A DNA stretch of 64,000 nucleotides from Sipunculus nudus (taxonomy: Eukaryota > Annelida > Sipuncula > Golfingiida > Sipunculidae): positions 7,651,076 through 7,715,075 of the forward strand of contig CM049309.1 of the NCBI GenBank assembly GCA_026874595.1. Reading direction: 5' to 3'. Of this stretch, positions 49,081 through 63,741 are shown piece after piece. The notes beneath the pieces are model-generated. The model was not told the DNA's origin and did not search any database. It worked only from the letters and a program-made list of their open reading frames with translations. Every line of letters starts with the position of its first letter. Positions within the stretch are counted from its first letter, which is position 1. A program made the translations under genes and the position numbers.

Positions 49081-49573
49081 AAAAGAGTTATGAGAATTAT
49101 ATGTGTAATAATTATATGAAATATTTCAAAATAATTAAACCCTGAAGGAGGTATGTAAGAAATTGCGCACTCCCATATTGACATTTTTAGCTCAGCAGAC
49201 TGTAGGCTATCTGAGCTATAGCGATCACTCTTTGTCCGTCTTCCGTCTTGCCGTCTGGCCGTCTGTCCGTTAACAAGGCACAAATCGTAACCACTGGACC
49301 TGGAATCTTCTTACTTTACATCCAGAGAGGTCCATGAAAAATCTCCTTGGAAAACCAGGAATTAGGTCCCTGTTACCCATATTCTTCAAGCTATGGGGCT
49401 CTGAAGTGCCTCCTCAGAATAATGAAAAATTTGATACAAAAGCTCAAGTGTTCGAACAACTAATGCATTGATCACCATGATTATTTGCATTGATATTGAT
49501 CATGAAGTGTTTCATCAGTTTCTGCAGACTGGTGGAGCCACCTGTATTTTTTTTTATTTTATTTTATGATTTT

Positions 49574-51451
49574 TAGCTCAGCTGACTATAAGTCATCTGA
49601 GCTATAAGCGTGGTCCATTGTCCGTCCGTCTGTCCGTCCGTAGATGTGGCACGTTTTGAAACCGTAAGACCTAGGAATCCAAAATTCGGCATAATGTTAG
49701 ATGTCCCCAAGATCTCCTACCAAGCCGAAAACTGGGTCTCTGTACTTCGTTCCTCTGAGAAATTAAGGAAAAACCTCAATTTTTTATTAAAATCCTATTT
49801 TCACACTTCAGGACTGCCTAATATCAAAACCACTCATCTGTTTTTCCTCATATTTACCATAAATATTCCTCTATATATTTCCTATGCACATGCCAGAAAT
49901 TAAGTCTGTAAAGTATAAATTCTTTAAGTTATGGGCCCAAACATAATGGACTTTGTAAAAATTCAGGAAAAATGATAACTCACTTAACATGAAAAATTTT
50001 GAAACTGGAGTCTATATTCTCAAGTATATAACTATGTTTAATTAAGATTCAATTGTTCACCTAAAATTAGATCTGAATTTTGTAAATTTTTTAAGTTATT
50101 AGCATAAAAAAATCAGTACCTTAAATTTTGCCCAACTTTGATCATGGCACGTTTTTTTCCTGTAAGCACCATTGATTTCATTTTCTCAGCATGTAAACAT
50201 AAATATTTAGTTTGTCTAAATCTGAAATTTGAAAATAAAAGCTTGAAAATTAAGCTAGTTATTGATTTTTTTCTGTAGTCACTTGCTTTGATTACAGATG
50301 CAGGGTCCCACTCCAGGTCACTGGAAGTCAGCTATGCCAGGGTTTCTGATTTGTTACAGTCACTGGGGGAGATCCCCTGCTGTGACAGGTGTACAGTTAT
50401 TCTCATATCACCACCCCAATCACCCCCCCCCCCCCCCCCCCCCCCCCCGCCCAAACCCAACCCACCAAGTTTTATGCAATAATTGTTATTGTTTTCACTG
50501 TATCTCCTTAATTGTAATGCTGTTTCCACTCCGATATGCAAAAACTTTCCTTGAAAAAATAATTCAAGGTGTAATCCAGACGATGCAATGTTGTGTAATG
50601 TAGCATTTTTAAAGAAATCAATTTTCTTTTAAATGATTTTAACAAATATAAATGAACCCATCAGTATGCTTAAATTATTATAAAATATGAAGCACATTAG
50701 GGATAAATAAAGACACAATTAAAAATTGTGAAATCTAAATCAAGTATTATTTTTAGATATTTATTGTTTAGCAGATTTAAAAGATATATTTTTGTGGTAA
50801 AAAAAAAATAAACATTTGTATGCATGATGTGGTGTTATCTGACAAGATTGAGATTTATGATGATGCAATTGAGAATTATGAATCAACTTTTATATTCAGA
50901 TATATATGTTAAATTGGAAATATATAGAAATATAAACTTAAATTAGAAAATAATTGATGTGATAAAAAAATCAGGATTTAATACAAACATTTGTTCATTA
51001 TTTTCCTGCCTCAGCAGAATTTGAGATCAGGCTTTGTTTGCCCTGTTTAATGTTGTTAATTAGCTATATTTCAACTGTATACATTTCATAAAAAAATACA
51101 TATATATCTAATAATATATATTATACAAAAAAAATAGGTGCAATTGAACAAATGTGTAAACTACTGAAATGTCAACAGTTAATCGAAAAACCAACTAATG
51201 ATCATGGTAATAGTACAGATCATTTGTTCACAAACTGCTCACATGCTTTAGTTTCAACATTAGGAAACACATGGTCAGGTCACAAAATATTTTTTGCAAC
51301 AATTTCTTGCTCATCAATACAAACCAATCATATAAACCAACCATGGCCTTTATTACCTCTTCCTCTTACACTTTATCTCCATTAGATATTATTTTAGATT
51401 TTTACCTTCAAGGTTAACGTCAGCTGAGCACAGTGACCCATAGGTCCCTTG
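49574..51451 (+). mobile_element. HLE-D2 element, full length, nested in HLE-E
   Basis: The 5' hairpin AGCTCAGCTGAC at 49575 is followed by (GTCY)n. The 3' end has CAGCTGAGCACAGTGACC, a hairpin around GACCCATAGGTC, and CTTG at 51448-51451. An uninterrupted run of 26 C lies at 50423-50448. Flanks 'attttattttatgat' and 'ttttctctatttttgagtcc' rejoin to the HLE-E sequence with no duplication visible. Confidence 0.85.
50423..50448 (+). repeat. Run of 26 C
   Basis: An uninterrupted homopolymer, preceded by CCACCCCAATCA and followed by GCCC. The minus strand G run could form a quadruplex. Read length at this site may be unreliable. Confidence 0.9.
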
Positions 51452-52558
51452 TTTTTCTCTATTTTTGAGTCCTCCAAAGATGCTGTCACCTGTTAACAGG
51501 GCACAAATCCGAACCACTGGACATGGAATCTTCTCACTTTACATCCAGAGAGGTCCATGAAAAGTTTCCTTGGAAACCTGGAAAAAGGTCTCTGTTAACC
51601 ACATTCTTCAAGCTATCAGGCTCCGAAGTACCCCCAGAATAATGAAAAATTTGATACAAAAGCTCAAGTATCGGAACAACTAATGCATTGATCACCATGA
51701 TTCTTTGCATGGATATTCATCATGGAGTGTTTTATCAGTTTCTGCAGACTGGTGGTGCCACCTGTATTTTTTCGATTTTTTAACATTTTTTTTCTCAATT
51801 TTGAGACCTTAAAAGATGCTGTCATCTGTTAACAGGGCACAAATCATAACAACAAGACGTAGAATCTTCTCACGTTACATCCAGAGAGGTACACTGGACC
51901 TGGAATCTTCTCACTTTACATCCAGTTAGGTCCATGTAAAGTCTCCTTGGAAACCTGAAATTATGTCTCTGTTACCCATATTCTCTGAGCTATTGGGCTT
52001 ATAAGCACCCTCATCATAATTAAAAAAATTGATACAAAAGCAGGGCAAATATTATAAACATTGGACCTGGAATCTTCTAACATAAAATCAAGGGAGGTCT
52101 ATGAAAATCTCCTTGGAAACGTGTATTAGGTCTCTGTTACCCATATTTCTGAGCAATGGGGCTTATAAATATAAACACCCCTCTGAAAAATTGAAAATTT
52201 GATACCAAAGTAGGGCACAAACCATAACCTTTGGGCCAAGAATCTTCTTACTTTACATCCTTAGATTTCCTCATAGAGTCTCCCCAGAAACCTAATTGGG
52301 TCACAGTGAACTATATTCTCAGAGTTTTGGGGTATGTTTGAGCACCCTAGAAATAATGCAAAATACATACAAATTGCCAGATTCCTCATGAAAGGCTGGT
52401 TGGTTTGTCATCAGATTTGTTGTGCTTATGGGTCTTGATGAACTTAAGCTAATATGCATGAACAATGATGCCACCTACATTACCTTAATTAATTGTCTGT
52501 GCAAGGACATATTGTCAACATGTCAGTCGGCTGAGCGTCATGACCCTCGATTCACTTG

Positions 52559-53859
52559 TTGTAATTCTGCCCAGGTACTGCACTCTTTTTGCAGTGGATA
52601 TATACTGCAGTCGTTCTGTCAGTCATTTGTATCAGACCAATGAGAGCTTGGATGCACAGTGGGCTACCATGCTCTGATTGGTCAGTTACAAGTCTTGACC
52701 CTGTGCCAGCACCTTTTGGTGATATCCAGCAAACCCAGCTAAAGTAAGGAGTTGTAAAAGGTACATATTAACATGTGAAAAAATGTGGGCATTACCCACA
52801 CCATAAGTTCATTTTTGCAGAATACAAAAGTTTTCTAGCAAAACCATCCCAGAACACAGACTTACATAAACTCCCACTCACCTGTCTTGTACACTGGTAT
52901 GGCTCTGTGTGCGAGTCAGCACCGTCAACACCATTACAAGATGTTTACCATAACAAGAATACATTACCAGAGGTTCAATCTTGCACCTTCGCGACAACAT
53001 CCAGAAAAGTATCATGAAAGAAGAAACACTGGTTTCTAGCTTAAAAAATCTTGAATTTTTGAAATTGTACATTATAGGCAACAGGTGGCTTGCATGCTAT
53101 ATTAATTTTGTACCACTGAACACGCATGGTGCAAGTTTTTTTCAGCTGGTGCACAAGGTTCCTAACAGTTTTAGAATGAAATATTTGCAGATATTATTAT
53201 ATTTTTGGGAGAAAACCCTGTATTTCATGTATGTTTAACACACCTGGTAGGTGAAAAGTTTCCTTTTAAACAAAGGAGGTACAGAACATGTCTCTAGCAT
53301 ACAGCCATTGTGTATAAGGAGTGTTATTAAAGTCACCAAGGAGTGTTATTAAAGTCACCAAGGAGTGTTTCCCCGTGTACTGACACAAACACAGCATCAT
53401 TTGCGGTGCCATATAACAGGGATTTTCAGAATTCTGCCTGCACAGTTCTCTGCCCAATGCTGTGTAAAGTTACATGACATGATTTTCAGAAAAGTCCTCA
53501 GCCGTGTGCCAAGTATATATAATTGATATATTCTGCTTTGGCTGTAGGACTATGATAATCAGAGATTCCTGTCTTAACAGTCACTGACCACTGCTGAGTA
53601 TTTTAAACAAACCAGTAAATACTAACTGGCAACTCACCCTTGCATTTTACTTAATCAGATAATCATAAAGTAACAATATTATAATCATTTAATGATGCAA
53701 TAATGACATACAGTGCTAAAAATAAATTATCAAATTTTACATAGCCTTTCAAAATATTACAGAGATTCCCTGCCATATAGGACACTTCAGAACCCCAGGT
53801 GACTCTTCAGTTATTGTCCTGAGCATCCCAGACTAAATTTTTATCCTTACTTAATTTAG
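52559..53859. other. Stretch without a recognised gene
   Basis: No domain was recognised in the short open frames here. An exact 22-bp tandem duplication (GGAGTGTTATTAAAGTCACC plus AA) sits at 53318-53361. Confidence 0.45.
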
Positions 53860-53887
53860 CTGAGCAACGTGACCCATGGGTCCCTTG
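53860..53887 (+). mobile_element. HLE-D 3' end
   Basis: AGCTGAGCAACGTGACCC, a perfect GACCCATGGGTC palindrome, and CTTG at 53884-53887 form an HLE-D 3' terminus. The extent to the left is unclear because the upstream sequence does not match the HLE-D interiors seen elsewhere. Confidence 0.6.
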
Positions 53888-56220
<2,333 letters not shown>

Positions 56221-57126
56221 CTAATTGTATTGTTGGCGCAATAACTCAAAAAATATTTCACGGATCTTTACCAAACTTGGTATATATATAGATATGGATG
56301 CGAGGACGACGCCTATTTAAAATGAGGTCATGACCTTGACTAGGAGAGTGTTCTTGACCTTAAATAGGTCCAATTTTGGGGAAAATCACACAAATTCTTA
56401 AATATCTCAAGAAATCTTGCATGGATTGATCCCAAAATCAAGTTGATGGAAGATCATGGATAGGGTGTTCATGTTCCAGAAACTAGTGGGGCCACCCATT
56501 ATTCTTTATTTGTTTTCGTGCCATTTAATACCCCCAAAAATGCTACTTGACACTACTGTGAGCATTATAAGTCAAAAACTAATGGACAGATTTCTTTTAT
56601 ATTATGTATGTACATAGATATGGGTTATGGGATGATGTTTATTTAAATTGGGGTCATGACCTTTCCTATGAGAGTGGCTTTGACCTTAAATATTGCCATA
56701 TATGGTGAAAATCACACAAAATCATTAATATCTCAATCAGGGATGCATGGATTTGTCCAAATATCACCTTGACCGTAGATCTTGGATAGTGTTGTCATGT
56801 ACCGGAAACTGGTAGCACCACCTGTTATTCTTTTACCTGTTTTCGTGCCGTTTTATACCCCATCATTGCCACTTAACAGTACTGTGAGCATTATAAGTCA
56901 AAAACTAATGGACAGATTTCTTCCATATTATGCATGTACATAGACATGGGTTAGGGGATGATGTATATTGAAATTTGGGTCATGACCTTTTCTGTGAGAG
57001 TGACCTTTTCTATGAGTGTGGTCTGATGTTAATTGTTGCCAAAGATTTGGGGCCTATTCTTAAAGGGGGTGGGGGGGTTAATTGTCTGGGGATACTATGG
57101 CACCTGCGATGCCAAGAAGTATCTAG
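56221..57126 (+). mobile_element. HLE-A element, 5' truncated, without tandem array
   Basis: The copy starts at 'attgttggcgcaataactc', after the position of the 5' hairpin and CCG tract. It contains the AGGTCATGACC site, 'ttgaccttaaataggtcc' and the 'gtggggccaccc' form of the palindrome. It skips the 288-bp array. The 3' end has a GGGGATAC repeat, GGCACC / TGC / GATGCC with one mismatch in the hairpin, and CTAG at 57123-57126. Confidence 0.8.
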
Positions 57127-57179
57127 TTACATCTAGTTCAACTTGTAAATGTATAACTAAAAATTCTGTGCTTTCACTC

Positions 57180-57700
57180 ATTTAAGTTTTGTGCTTTTTA
57201 GTCCACATCTGTCCATCTGTCTGTTAATCCAATTCTTTTACCAATTATCTTTAAACTGCTGCTGTTTTCTTCACAAATTTAACAGTCATACTCAGCACAT
57301 GTCTGACATGTGATTATACCCTGCAGGTGGCGCTACCTTTGTTAAGCAACTTCCTGCAGTCCAAAATGGTCTTTTTCACTTCCCTTCAGATAATTCAGTA
57401 TATAAAAACACTTAAGCCTTTCCAAAACATATGCAAAGAATCCTTGGAGCTACAGGAATGCAATACTATATTGAATTGTATGATTATCAGACTGATGTTT
57501 CCACAGGACTTTTGATGATTGTGAAATGTTCTGATTTCACATTTCCATATATGAAGCAATATCTTTAACCTTTTTATCTCATGAAGCACTGTACCAATCA
57601 TTACCAAATGTTTTAGAAATGTAAATCGCATGACTAGCATGTGATGAAAACCTGCAGGTGGCAGCACCTCTGTTTGAACACTTTAGCCATGTTTAATCAT
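57180..57700 (+). repeat. Dispersed repeat, paralogous to 3120-3480
   Basis: The first 330 bases match 3120-3480 in order. The later part repeats the same theme with 'gcaggtggcgctacc' (57324) and 'gcaggtggcagcacc' (57655), so two related units seem to lie in tandem. The class is unknown. Confidence 0.6.
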
Positions 57701-57800
57701 GATTTTTGTGTGATGATGGCACTACCACTGGTAGCTTACTCTCTCTTAGGTAATATGGTATTTTCTGCTTATTCTGCAACAAGTTAGAAAATGTTTTAAT

Positions 57801-58044
57801 TTAAGCTTTCCTTCCTTTGTCAACTGTATCTTCTACCAAGTTAAATCTAATACCAAATGACCCAGCAACAGCACGAGCTGTTAGTATAAGATGGCCACAA
57901 CAATGACATGCATCTATTTTTGATAACATGTCCCTTGGTGTCTCTTGTTCAAATATGTCTAGTTTACAATGAACATCCCCAATTCCTCCCAATTTAAACA
58001 GAGGCATCATGTAAACTAAACACTTAATCAAGCATATTCTTTTT
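57801..58044 (-). pseudogene. Truncated coding-like fragment of unknown family
   Basis: On the minus strand an open frame reads YMMPLFKLGGIGDVHCKLDI, then FEQETPRDMLSKIDACHCCG and HLILTARAVAGSFGIRFNLV before a stop. Its composition is protein-like, unlike the AT-driven frames nearby, and it has a Cys/His cluster (CHCCGH). It has no ATG start: the frame opens directly at the 5' end of the HLE-E at 58045, so the element may have cut it off. It could be an exon end or part of another transposon. I do not recognise the family. Confidence 0.35.
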
Positions 58045-59851
58045 TAGCTCAGCTGACTGTAAGTCAACTAAGGTAAAGGAAGTGCTCTTTGTCCCACGTC
58101 TGTCCGGCCGGCCGTTAGCAGGGCACAAATCGTAACCGCTGGTCCTAGAAACTTCTTAGTGAACAACCAAGGAGGTCAATTAAAAATATCCTTGGAAACC
58201 TGATCCTTAGAGCTATGGGGCTTGAAAGTACCCCCCGGAATAATAAAAAAAATATAATACACAACCTCCAATATCATAATAATTAATGCATGGATTCTCA
58301 TGAATCTGGCCTTAAATATTGACTATGACTAGTTTTGTCAGTTCTCTAAAAGTGGTGGCGCCACCTGTATTTTTTGTTATTTTAACAAATATTTTTCTAT
58401 TTTTATTACTATTAAATGACAACAATCATGTCAGTTTCTTAGCTGTAATTACATCAAGTGTCCCAAATCCTGGTGTGTGTATTGTTCACAAGTGGATGCC
58501 ATATAGTAATCACCCTGTCTGTTTGTCTGTCTAGCTGTCCATCCGTCCATCCACACAATTTTTTTCCAGATGATAACTCCAGGTTGTATAGACACATGGA
58601 TTTCAAACTTGACTTACGTATGGCCCACCAATAAAGCAAAAACCTATATGATTTTTGGGTCACCAGGTTAAAGGTCAAGCTCACAGGGGCCATTTGTTTA
58701 CAAATTAGTTTCCAGATGGTAACTCCAGTTAAGTTTGACATATTGGTTTCAAACTTAATTTATATATGACTCACCACTAAAGTAAGAACCATGTCGATTT
58801 TGGGGTCCAACGGTCAAAGCTCAAGGTCACAGGACTCATTTCTTTGAAAAGAATGCATATGCATTTGAAGCCAAACTTTTCATCACAAACCTTCCATCTT
58901 CAAGATTTTGCTAACTTGTCAAATGGGGAAGATTCTGTTTAGTTTTTGGGTCATGAGATCAGAGGTCAAGGTCACAGTACCCACTTATTTAGAAAGATTG
59001 TGGATGCATTTTAAACCAAACTTTTCATATCAATCCTTCCATCTTCGATATGTGGTGCATCTGCCAATAAGGAAAGTTTCCTTTTGATTTGGGGTCACTA
59101 GGTCAAAGGTCATGGTAACAGGGGCCCATCTTTCCACATATTTGTTTCTGGATGATAACTCCAGTTTGGATTGACATGTTGGTTTCAATTTTGACTTATA
59201 AATGACCCACCAATATTGTAAGAACCCTTTTGATTTTACGGGTCGTAAGGCCAAAGGTCAAGGTCACAGGACCCACTTCTTTAAAAAGATTGTTGATGTA
59301 TTTTTAGTCAATCTTTCTGTCCTGAACCTTCTTTTTTCCAGATGTTGGTCACCTGCCCATAGTGGAAGTAACTTATGAATTTTGGGGTCACAAGGTCAAA
59401 GGTCAAGTTCATGGGGGCCATCTGTCCACGTATTAGTTTCCAGATGATATCACCAGTTTGGTTTGAAATATTGGTTTCAAACATGACTTATATATGGCCC
59501 ACCACTAAAGTAAGAACTGTTGATTCTGGGGTCATGAGATCAAAGGTCAAGGTCACAGGACCCACTACTTTAGAAAGATTGTGGATGCATGTTAAACCAA
59601 AATTTTTCATCTCAATCCTTCCATCTTCGATATGTGGTGCATCTGCCAATAGGGAAAGTTTCCTTTTGATTTGGGGTCACTAGGTCAAATGTTAAGGTCA
59701 CAGGGCCCATCCATTCACAAATTATTTTATGGAGGATAACTCCAGTTTAGGTAGACAGGTTGGCTTGAGACTGGACCAATATTTTGGAAAACCTCATAAA
59801 CATATCCTTACAGACAAATGCAGTTTAGCGTCAAGACCCATTGGTCCCTAG
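58045..59851 (+). mobile_element. HLE-E element, full length
   Basis: The 5' hairpin AGCTCAGCTGAC (58046-58057) is followed by the GGGCACAAATCGTAAC segment, GGTGGCGCCACC at 58354-58365 and a (GTCY)n tract near 58516. The body has about four to five units of roughly 290 bp with GGTCAAAGGTCAAGGTCACA modules. The 3' end has 'tagcgtcaagacccattggtc' and CTAG at 59848-59851. It has the same layout and length as 1157-2850. Confidence 0.85.
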
Positions 59852-62800
59852 ATTTTAAATTTTGAATTTAATAAGGGTTCTTGCCATAAGATTTGGGGAT
59901 ATTTTGGTATCACTGACGCCACAGCTGTCAGGATAATCAGGTTACATATTCAAATGGTTTCCTGCAGTCCAGGTCAGTGCTGTTTTAAAACCATCTATTT
60001 GACTTTTAGATCTGATATTTCTACTTTTGCATTCTCTATTCCATGCCCTTCTCCTGTTGTCAGTTGCTGTTTTCTCTGATGTCAGCATAATGGCAGTTTA
60101 CCAGATTAAGTGGTTCAAGAAAAAGTGTTAAATTTGATAAAATTTGCTTTCTGTAGATATTTTAGGATACCTGAGTTGTCTGTCTGGAGGATGAGTCAAG
60201 GCATACTTAGCACTGGGATTTAGTTTATATTGGTAGCAGGCTGGTCACTTTTTTTATAAGACATGTTTTCATAGTAGCAGAAAGTCTTTCACAATAATAG
60301 GATCTGAAAGGTCAAGGGTTACTTACTGAAAAGAAGGCAGCAAAGTTTGACTTGCCTAAATTTACTTGTCTCCCAGCTGAATTATGCAATAAATGGTGAA
60401 CTGATTTTCTGGAAATCTCAGTATTTTATTTTTTGTCTTGATGGTTTAGGCTCTTCCATAACTAAGTTAGCAAGGAAAACATCATTCTCTGATTGATTTC
60501 CAGAGGTTGGTATGGTAAACACTGTGTGGGGAACTCTGGAATTTTCTTGTGATGTAATCCCAGTGTATAAATAGAGACTATTTAAGAGGCTGTGCACAAG
60601 ACATTAGTGTTCCTTGGTTTGCTGCTCAAAATTATCAGCCCTCGTTAAATGATCCAATTTTAGTAAAATTGTAAAATTTAGATATGGATTTTTTTGTATG
60701 CTCAGCATTGGGAGAGGTATGCAGTCTCTGACAGCTCACTATTGATACAGTAGTCCTATAGACTGGTCACATCACAATATGTACAGGGCGGTCTCTCTAT
60801 TTATCTGTTCTTCATCTTTCGGTGTCACTTTGATAACTTAGCAGGAATTTGATTGATAAGACATAACTCACTATGAATGTTATCTGATAATGTGTCTTGC
60901 CTGATTTCCATTCTTGGCAAAATCAGCCAGTATTTAAATAAGGGTCAAAGGTCACAAGACTTGCAAACAGCATATAATGCTCTCGTGCAGGACTTTAGTT
61001 TAAAATATGTTTACTTTGAATATCATTGCCCTGAGAGTTCATTTCAGCATAGTTCTGTGACCCTTACAACCAGTGTGTTTGGAAGAATTATTAACCCGGC
61101 ACAAAGTGAGGATTATTGTTTTCACTTGACACTTGTGTGTGTATATTTCTGCAGGTTGTCGTAACAACAGTATCACAGATTTATTGAGATTTGATATTTT
61201 AGTTGGTATTGTGAAATAGATTACATTTTGGTGTGGGTCGCAGTAACAATATTGGGATGCACATTTTATTGGGTTTTATAGCATATTTGTTTACACCAAG
61301 ATGAGTGATCAAATGGCTACCTTTTTAGCGCGAGTCATGACGTCACTGAGGACAATGACATCACTCTTGCCGATTCCCTGAAAGGCATCAGTAAATCAAC
61401 AAACAGCATGGGGGCCCTCGGTTGTTGTATGTTATGTATAGTCAGCGCAGCAATACCTCGATGTCCAGGGGTGCTCTTCATAATATTTTAAATGAAAAAG
61501 GTCCCAGGAATAACACAGGTTTAATTTACATTCTAAGGTACCACCTTTGAACACTTTCTTCCATGCAGCTTTTGTATCCCTACATCAGACACTGACATTT
61601 CTTTATTAATGAATGACACTGGGAGGGATGTGAGCAGGAACTGGGACCAGAGTACCCATGCAAGTGTCATAGAATACAAAAATACCAAAACTGATCGTTA
61701 TTACCTTCAGGGGTTCAGTAATGTGGTTGCCTAGGACTCTGACTCAGATAACTGGATTCTGAGGCACCTGGTGTATCATATGTGCATCAGTCTTGACAGA
61801 CTGAAGATTTTTTTTTTTGCTTTTTCGAGCAGCTACAGGTTACTGTGGTCAAGACCCTTGCCCTGCATGCTCCTTAATCATAATTTTGAAATTTTGACAA
61901 GCCATTAGACATGTTGCCACCAAGCTAGACAGAGACTGCCACTGTATCCTATCCAGAATCCAGAAGATAGAGAGGAGTCAAAGAGGAGAGAGACACTGCA
62001 GTGCTCACATCCTCACAAAGTAATCTCATCATTGCACTGCATCAGTCCTGTGTTCCTTCCGTTTGTCCACACTCAATATTTCTTTAAATCCTAAAGCCAT
62101 TATTAGTCATAATTATTTATATTTGTGATTGCACAGTTTTCTCTAAAAAATGTAAACAAAATGGAAATAAAAAAATATGCAGAACTGGAGGAAAGATAAA
62201 CAAAAAAATGAATTCTGAAAAGACCAGACATGGATACCTTATAATGAAATTAAATCAGAATATGAGAAAGCAAGCCTGGCCATTGAAGTAATTAAAGTTT
62301 AACTGTAGTTTGTGTAATATGTTGTCATTTACTGAAAGTAAAAGTAAATATTAACACATTTACACTTGTGTTCAAGGAACAAATTGATTAACTGTATGAG
62401 TGGTTGGTAATAGTGGGCATAAGATAAGCATGGACTTTTCCATAGTGGATTTGTCAGTTGTGCTTGACAGATGGACAGGGCCACTGATGAACAACAGATA
62501 AATTGCCCGGTATATTTTCCAGGGTTTGTTATACAATGAAAAAGCCATCTGGCAGTGCTCATCCTTTTTAATCAAGGCTGGCAATGCTTAAGTGGAAAGT
62601 ATTTTGTGCAGCCATTTAATAATGAAACTTTTAATGTCACTTTATCTTTGTATCATCAGGCATTGTCAACTGTTCTTTCAATATTAATTTTCCCAAGGGA
62701 TCTTCCATTAAAAATATTACTTAGAAATGAACAAGAATTCCATGATTTACCATAATTGCTTTTGAAATCTATCAGGATGTTTGCAGACACTGTTTGCAGT

Positions 62801-63242
62801 TGTAATGAATTGAAATATGAATAGGAAATGATTTTTTTTGTAACGTGCTCAAGTAGCTGTAATTTCTTACCAACAGCAGTATGTATCAGCTTAGCCCTAA
62901 TGGTACAAAAATATTTTGAAATGTGTCACAATTATCAGAAGTGAGAATATAAAGGTAGTCATTTGTCATGACTGTGAATTGCTACAGAGTCTTCATTTCA
63001 GTTCAGTTATAATCATCAGTTCGGAAAGTCAGCCATATTCAAGATCTAGCATTAACACAGCAGAAGAAAAAAAAATCTTGTCATAGGTATAGCTCTCCAG
63101 GACCAAAACAAATAAAAATAAAATTGATAATTAAATGTCTGAGTGACATTTTTATTGTATTGTTAAATTATGCCTCAATAATAGGCATAAAAGTGATTGG
63201 ACCTTAAAAAAAAAGCTAGAAATCTACATTTCAGCAAATGCT
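59852..63242. other. Mostly single-copy, probably intronic sequence
   Basis: No exon with convincing homology was found. The sequence is less repetitive than the rest of the window. One CRE-type palindrome TGACGTCA lies at 61338-61345, followed 27 bases later by TGACATCA. Confidence 0.5.
61338..61345. promoter_or_regulatory. CRE-type palindrome
   Basis: TGACGTCA is the full cAMP-response element consensus. It lies in a slightly GC-richer patch (GCGCGAGTCA before it). Function is an inference from the motif alone. Confidence 0.4.
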
Positions 63243-63545
63243 ACCTCCACCATTCATTTATTCACCCTATATTCTGAAGTTCATTTGAGTATAAGTGACC
63301 GTACATTTGTGAATTTTCCCTGATGATGTTCCTGGATCTGGATCATGTGCCTGATCAACACCAAAATCTAAGAGATTCTTCATTTGCCTTTTCTCAAAAT
63401 TCCATTAAAATTTCATGCGATTGCTTATATAATGGATGGAGTTATGGTCAGAACAAACACACAAACACATCCACAAACACACTCAAAGACACCCACAAAT
63501 ACACACAAACACACACATGAATGCATGCCCTCCTGGAGGAGGCAA
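63243..63545 (+). repeat. Dispersed repeat with a CA-rich microsatellite
   Basis: It starts 'acctccaccattcattt' and ends with a hairpin-like CCTCCTGGAGG (about 63529-63539). A degenerate (CACAAACA)n tract lies at about 63455-63518. The opposed 'cctccacc' and 'ggaggagg' words suggest element ends, but the boundaries are not certain. Confidence 0.5.
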
Positions 63546-63741
63546 CAATTGAACATTTTTATTATTGACCAATTATTATGAACCAATTGTTGACCTCACT
63601 ACCAGAGCCCTTATGCTCCGCCATTTTCATCTAATTATGGTAATGAGCCCCCAGTACACTCCCACACAGAAGGCCTTCCATGCCCATGGTTGTGAGAGCT
63701 CTTTACAAGACAATAGTGAAGTCACAAAGGTTGATGATATA

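Larger units (their letters stand above)
49188..52558 (+). mobile_element. HLE-E element, split by an HLE-D2
   Basis: The 5' end is AGCTCAGCAGAC (49189-49200) pairing imperfectly with 'ctatctgagct'. The 3' end is GGCTGAGCGTCATGACCC, a decayed hairpin and CTTG at 52555-52558. The body is a set of tandem units containing 'gggcacaaatc', 'ctggacctggaatcttct' and 'acatccagagaggtcc', seen near 49275, 51500, 51835, 52050 and 52210. The HLE-D2 at 49574-51451 interrupts it in a T-rich stretch; without that insert it is about 1.5 kb. Confidence 0.78.

Noticed and set aside
48228-49283. A 351-codon open frame, the longest in the window
   Set aside because: It lies within a 31-bp minisatellite, and two other frames of the same strand are equally open. 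This is the pattern of a repeat unit without stops, not of a gene.
61287-61380. A 26-codon open frame MSDQMATFLARVMTSLRTMT... near a CRE site
   Set aside because: It is short, ends in a stop without a donor, and has no homology that I recognise.
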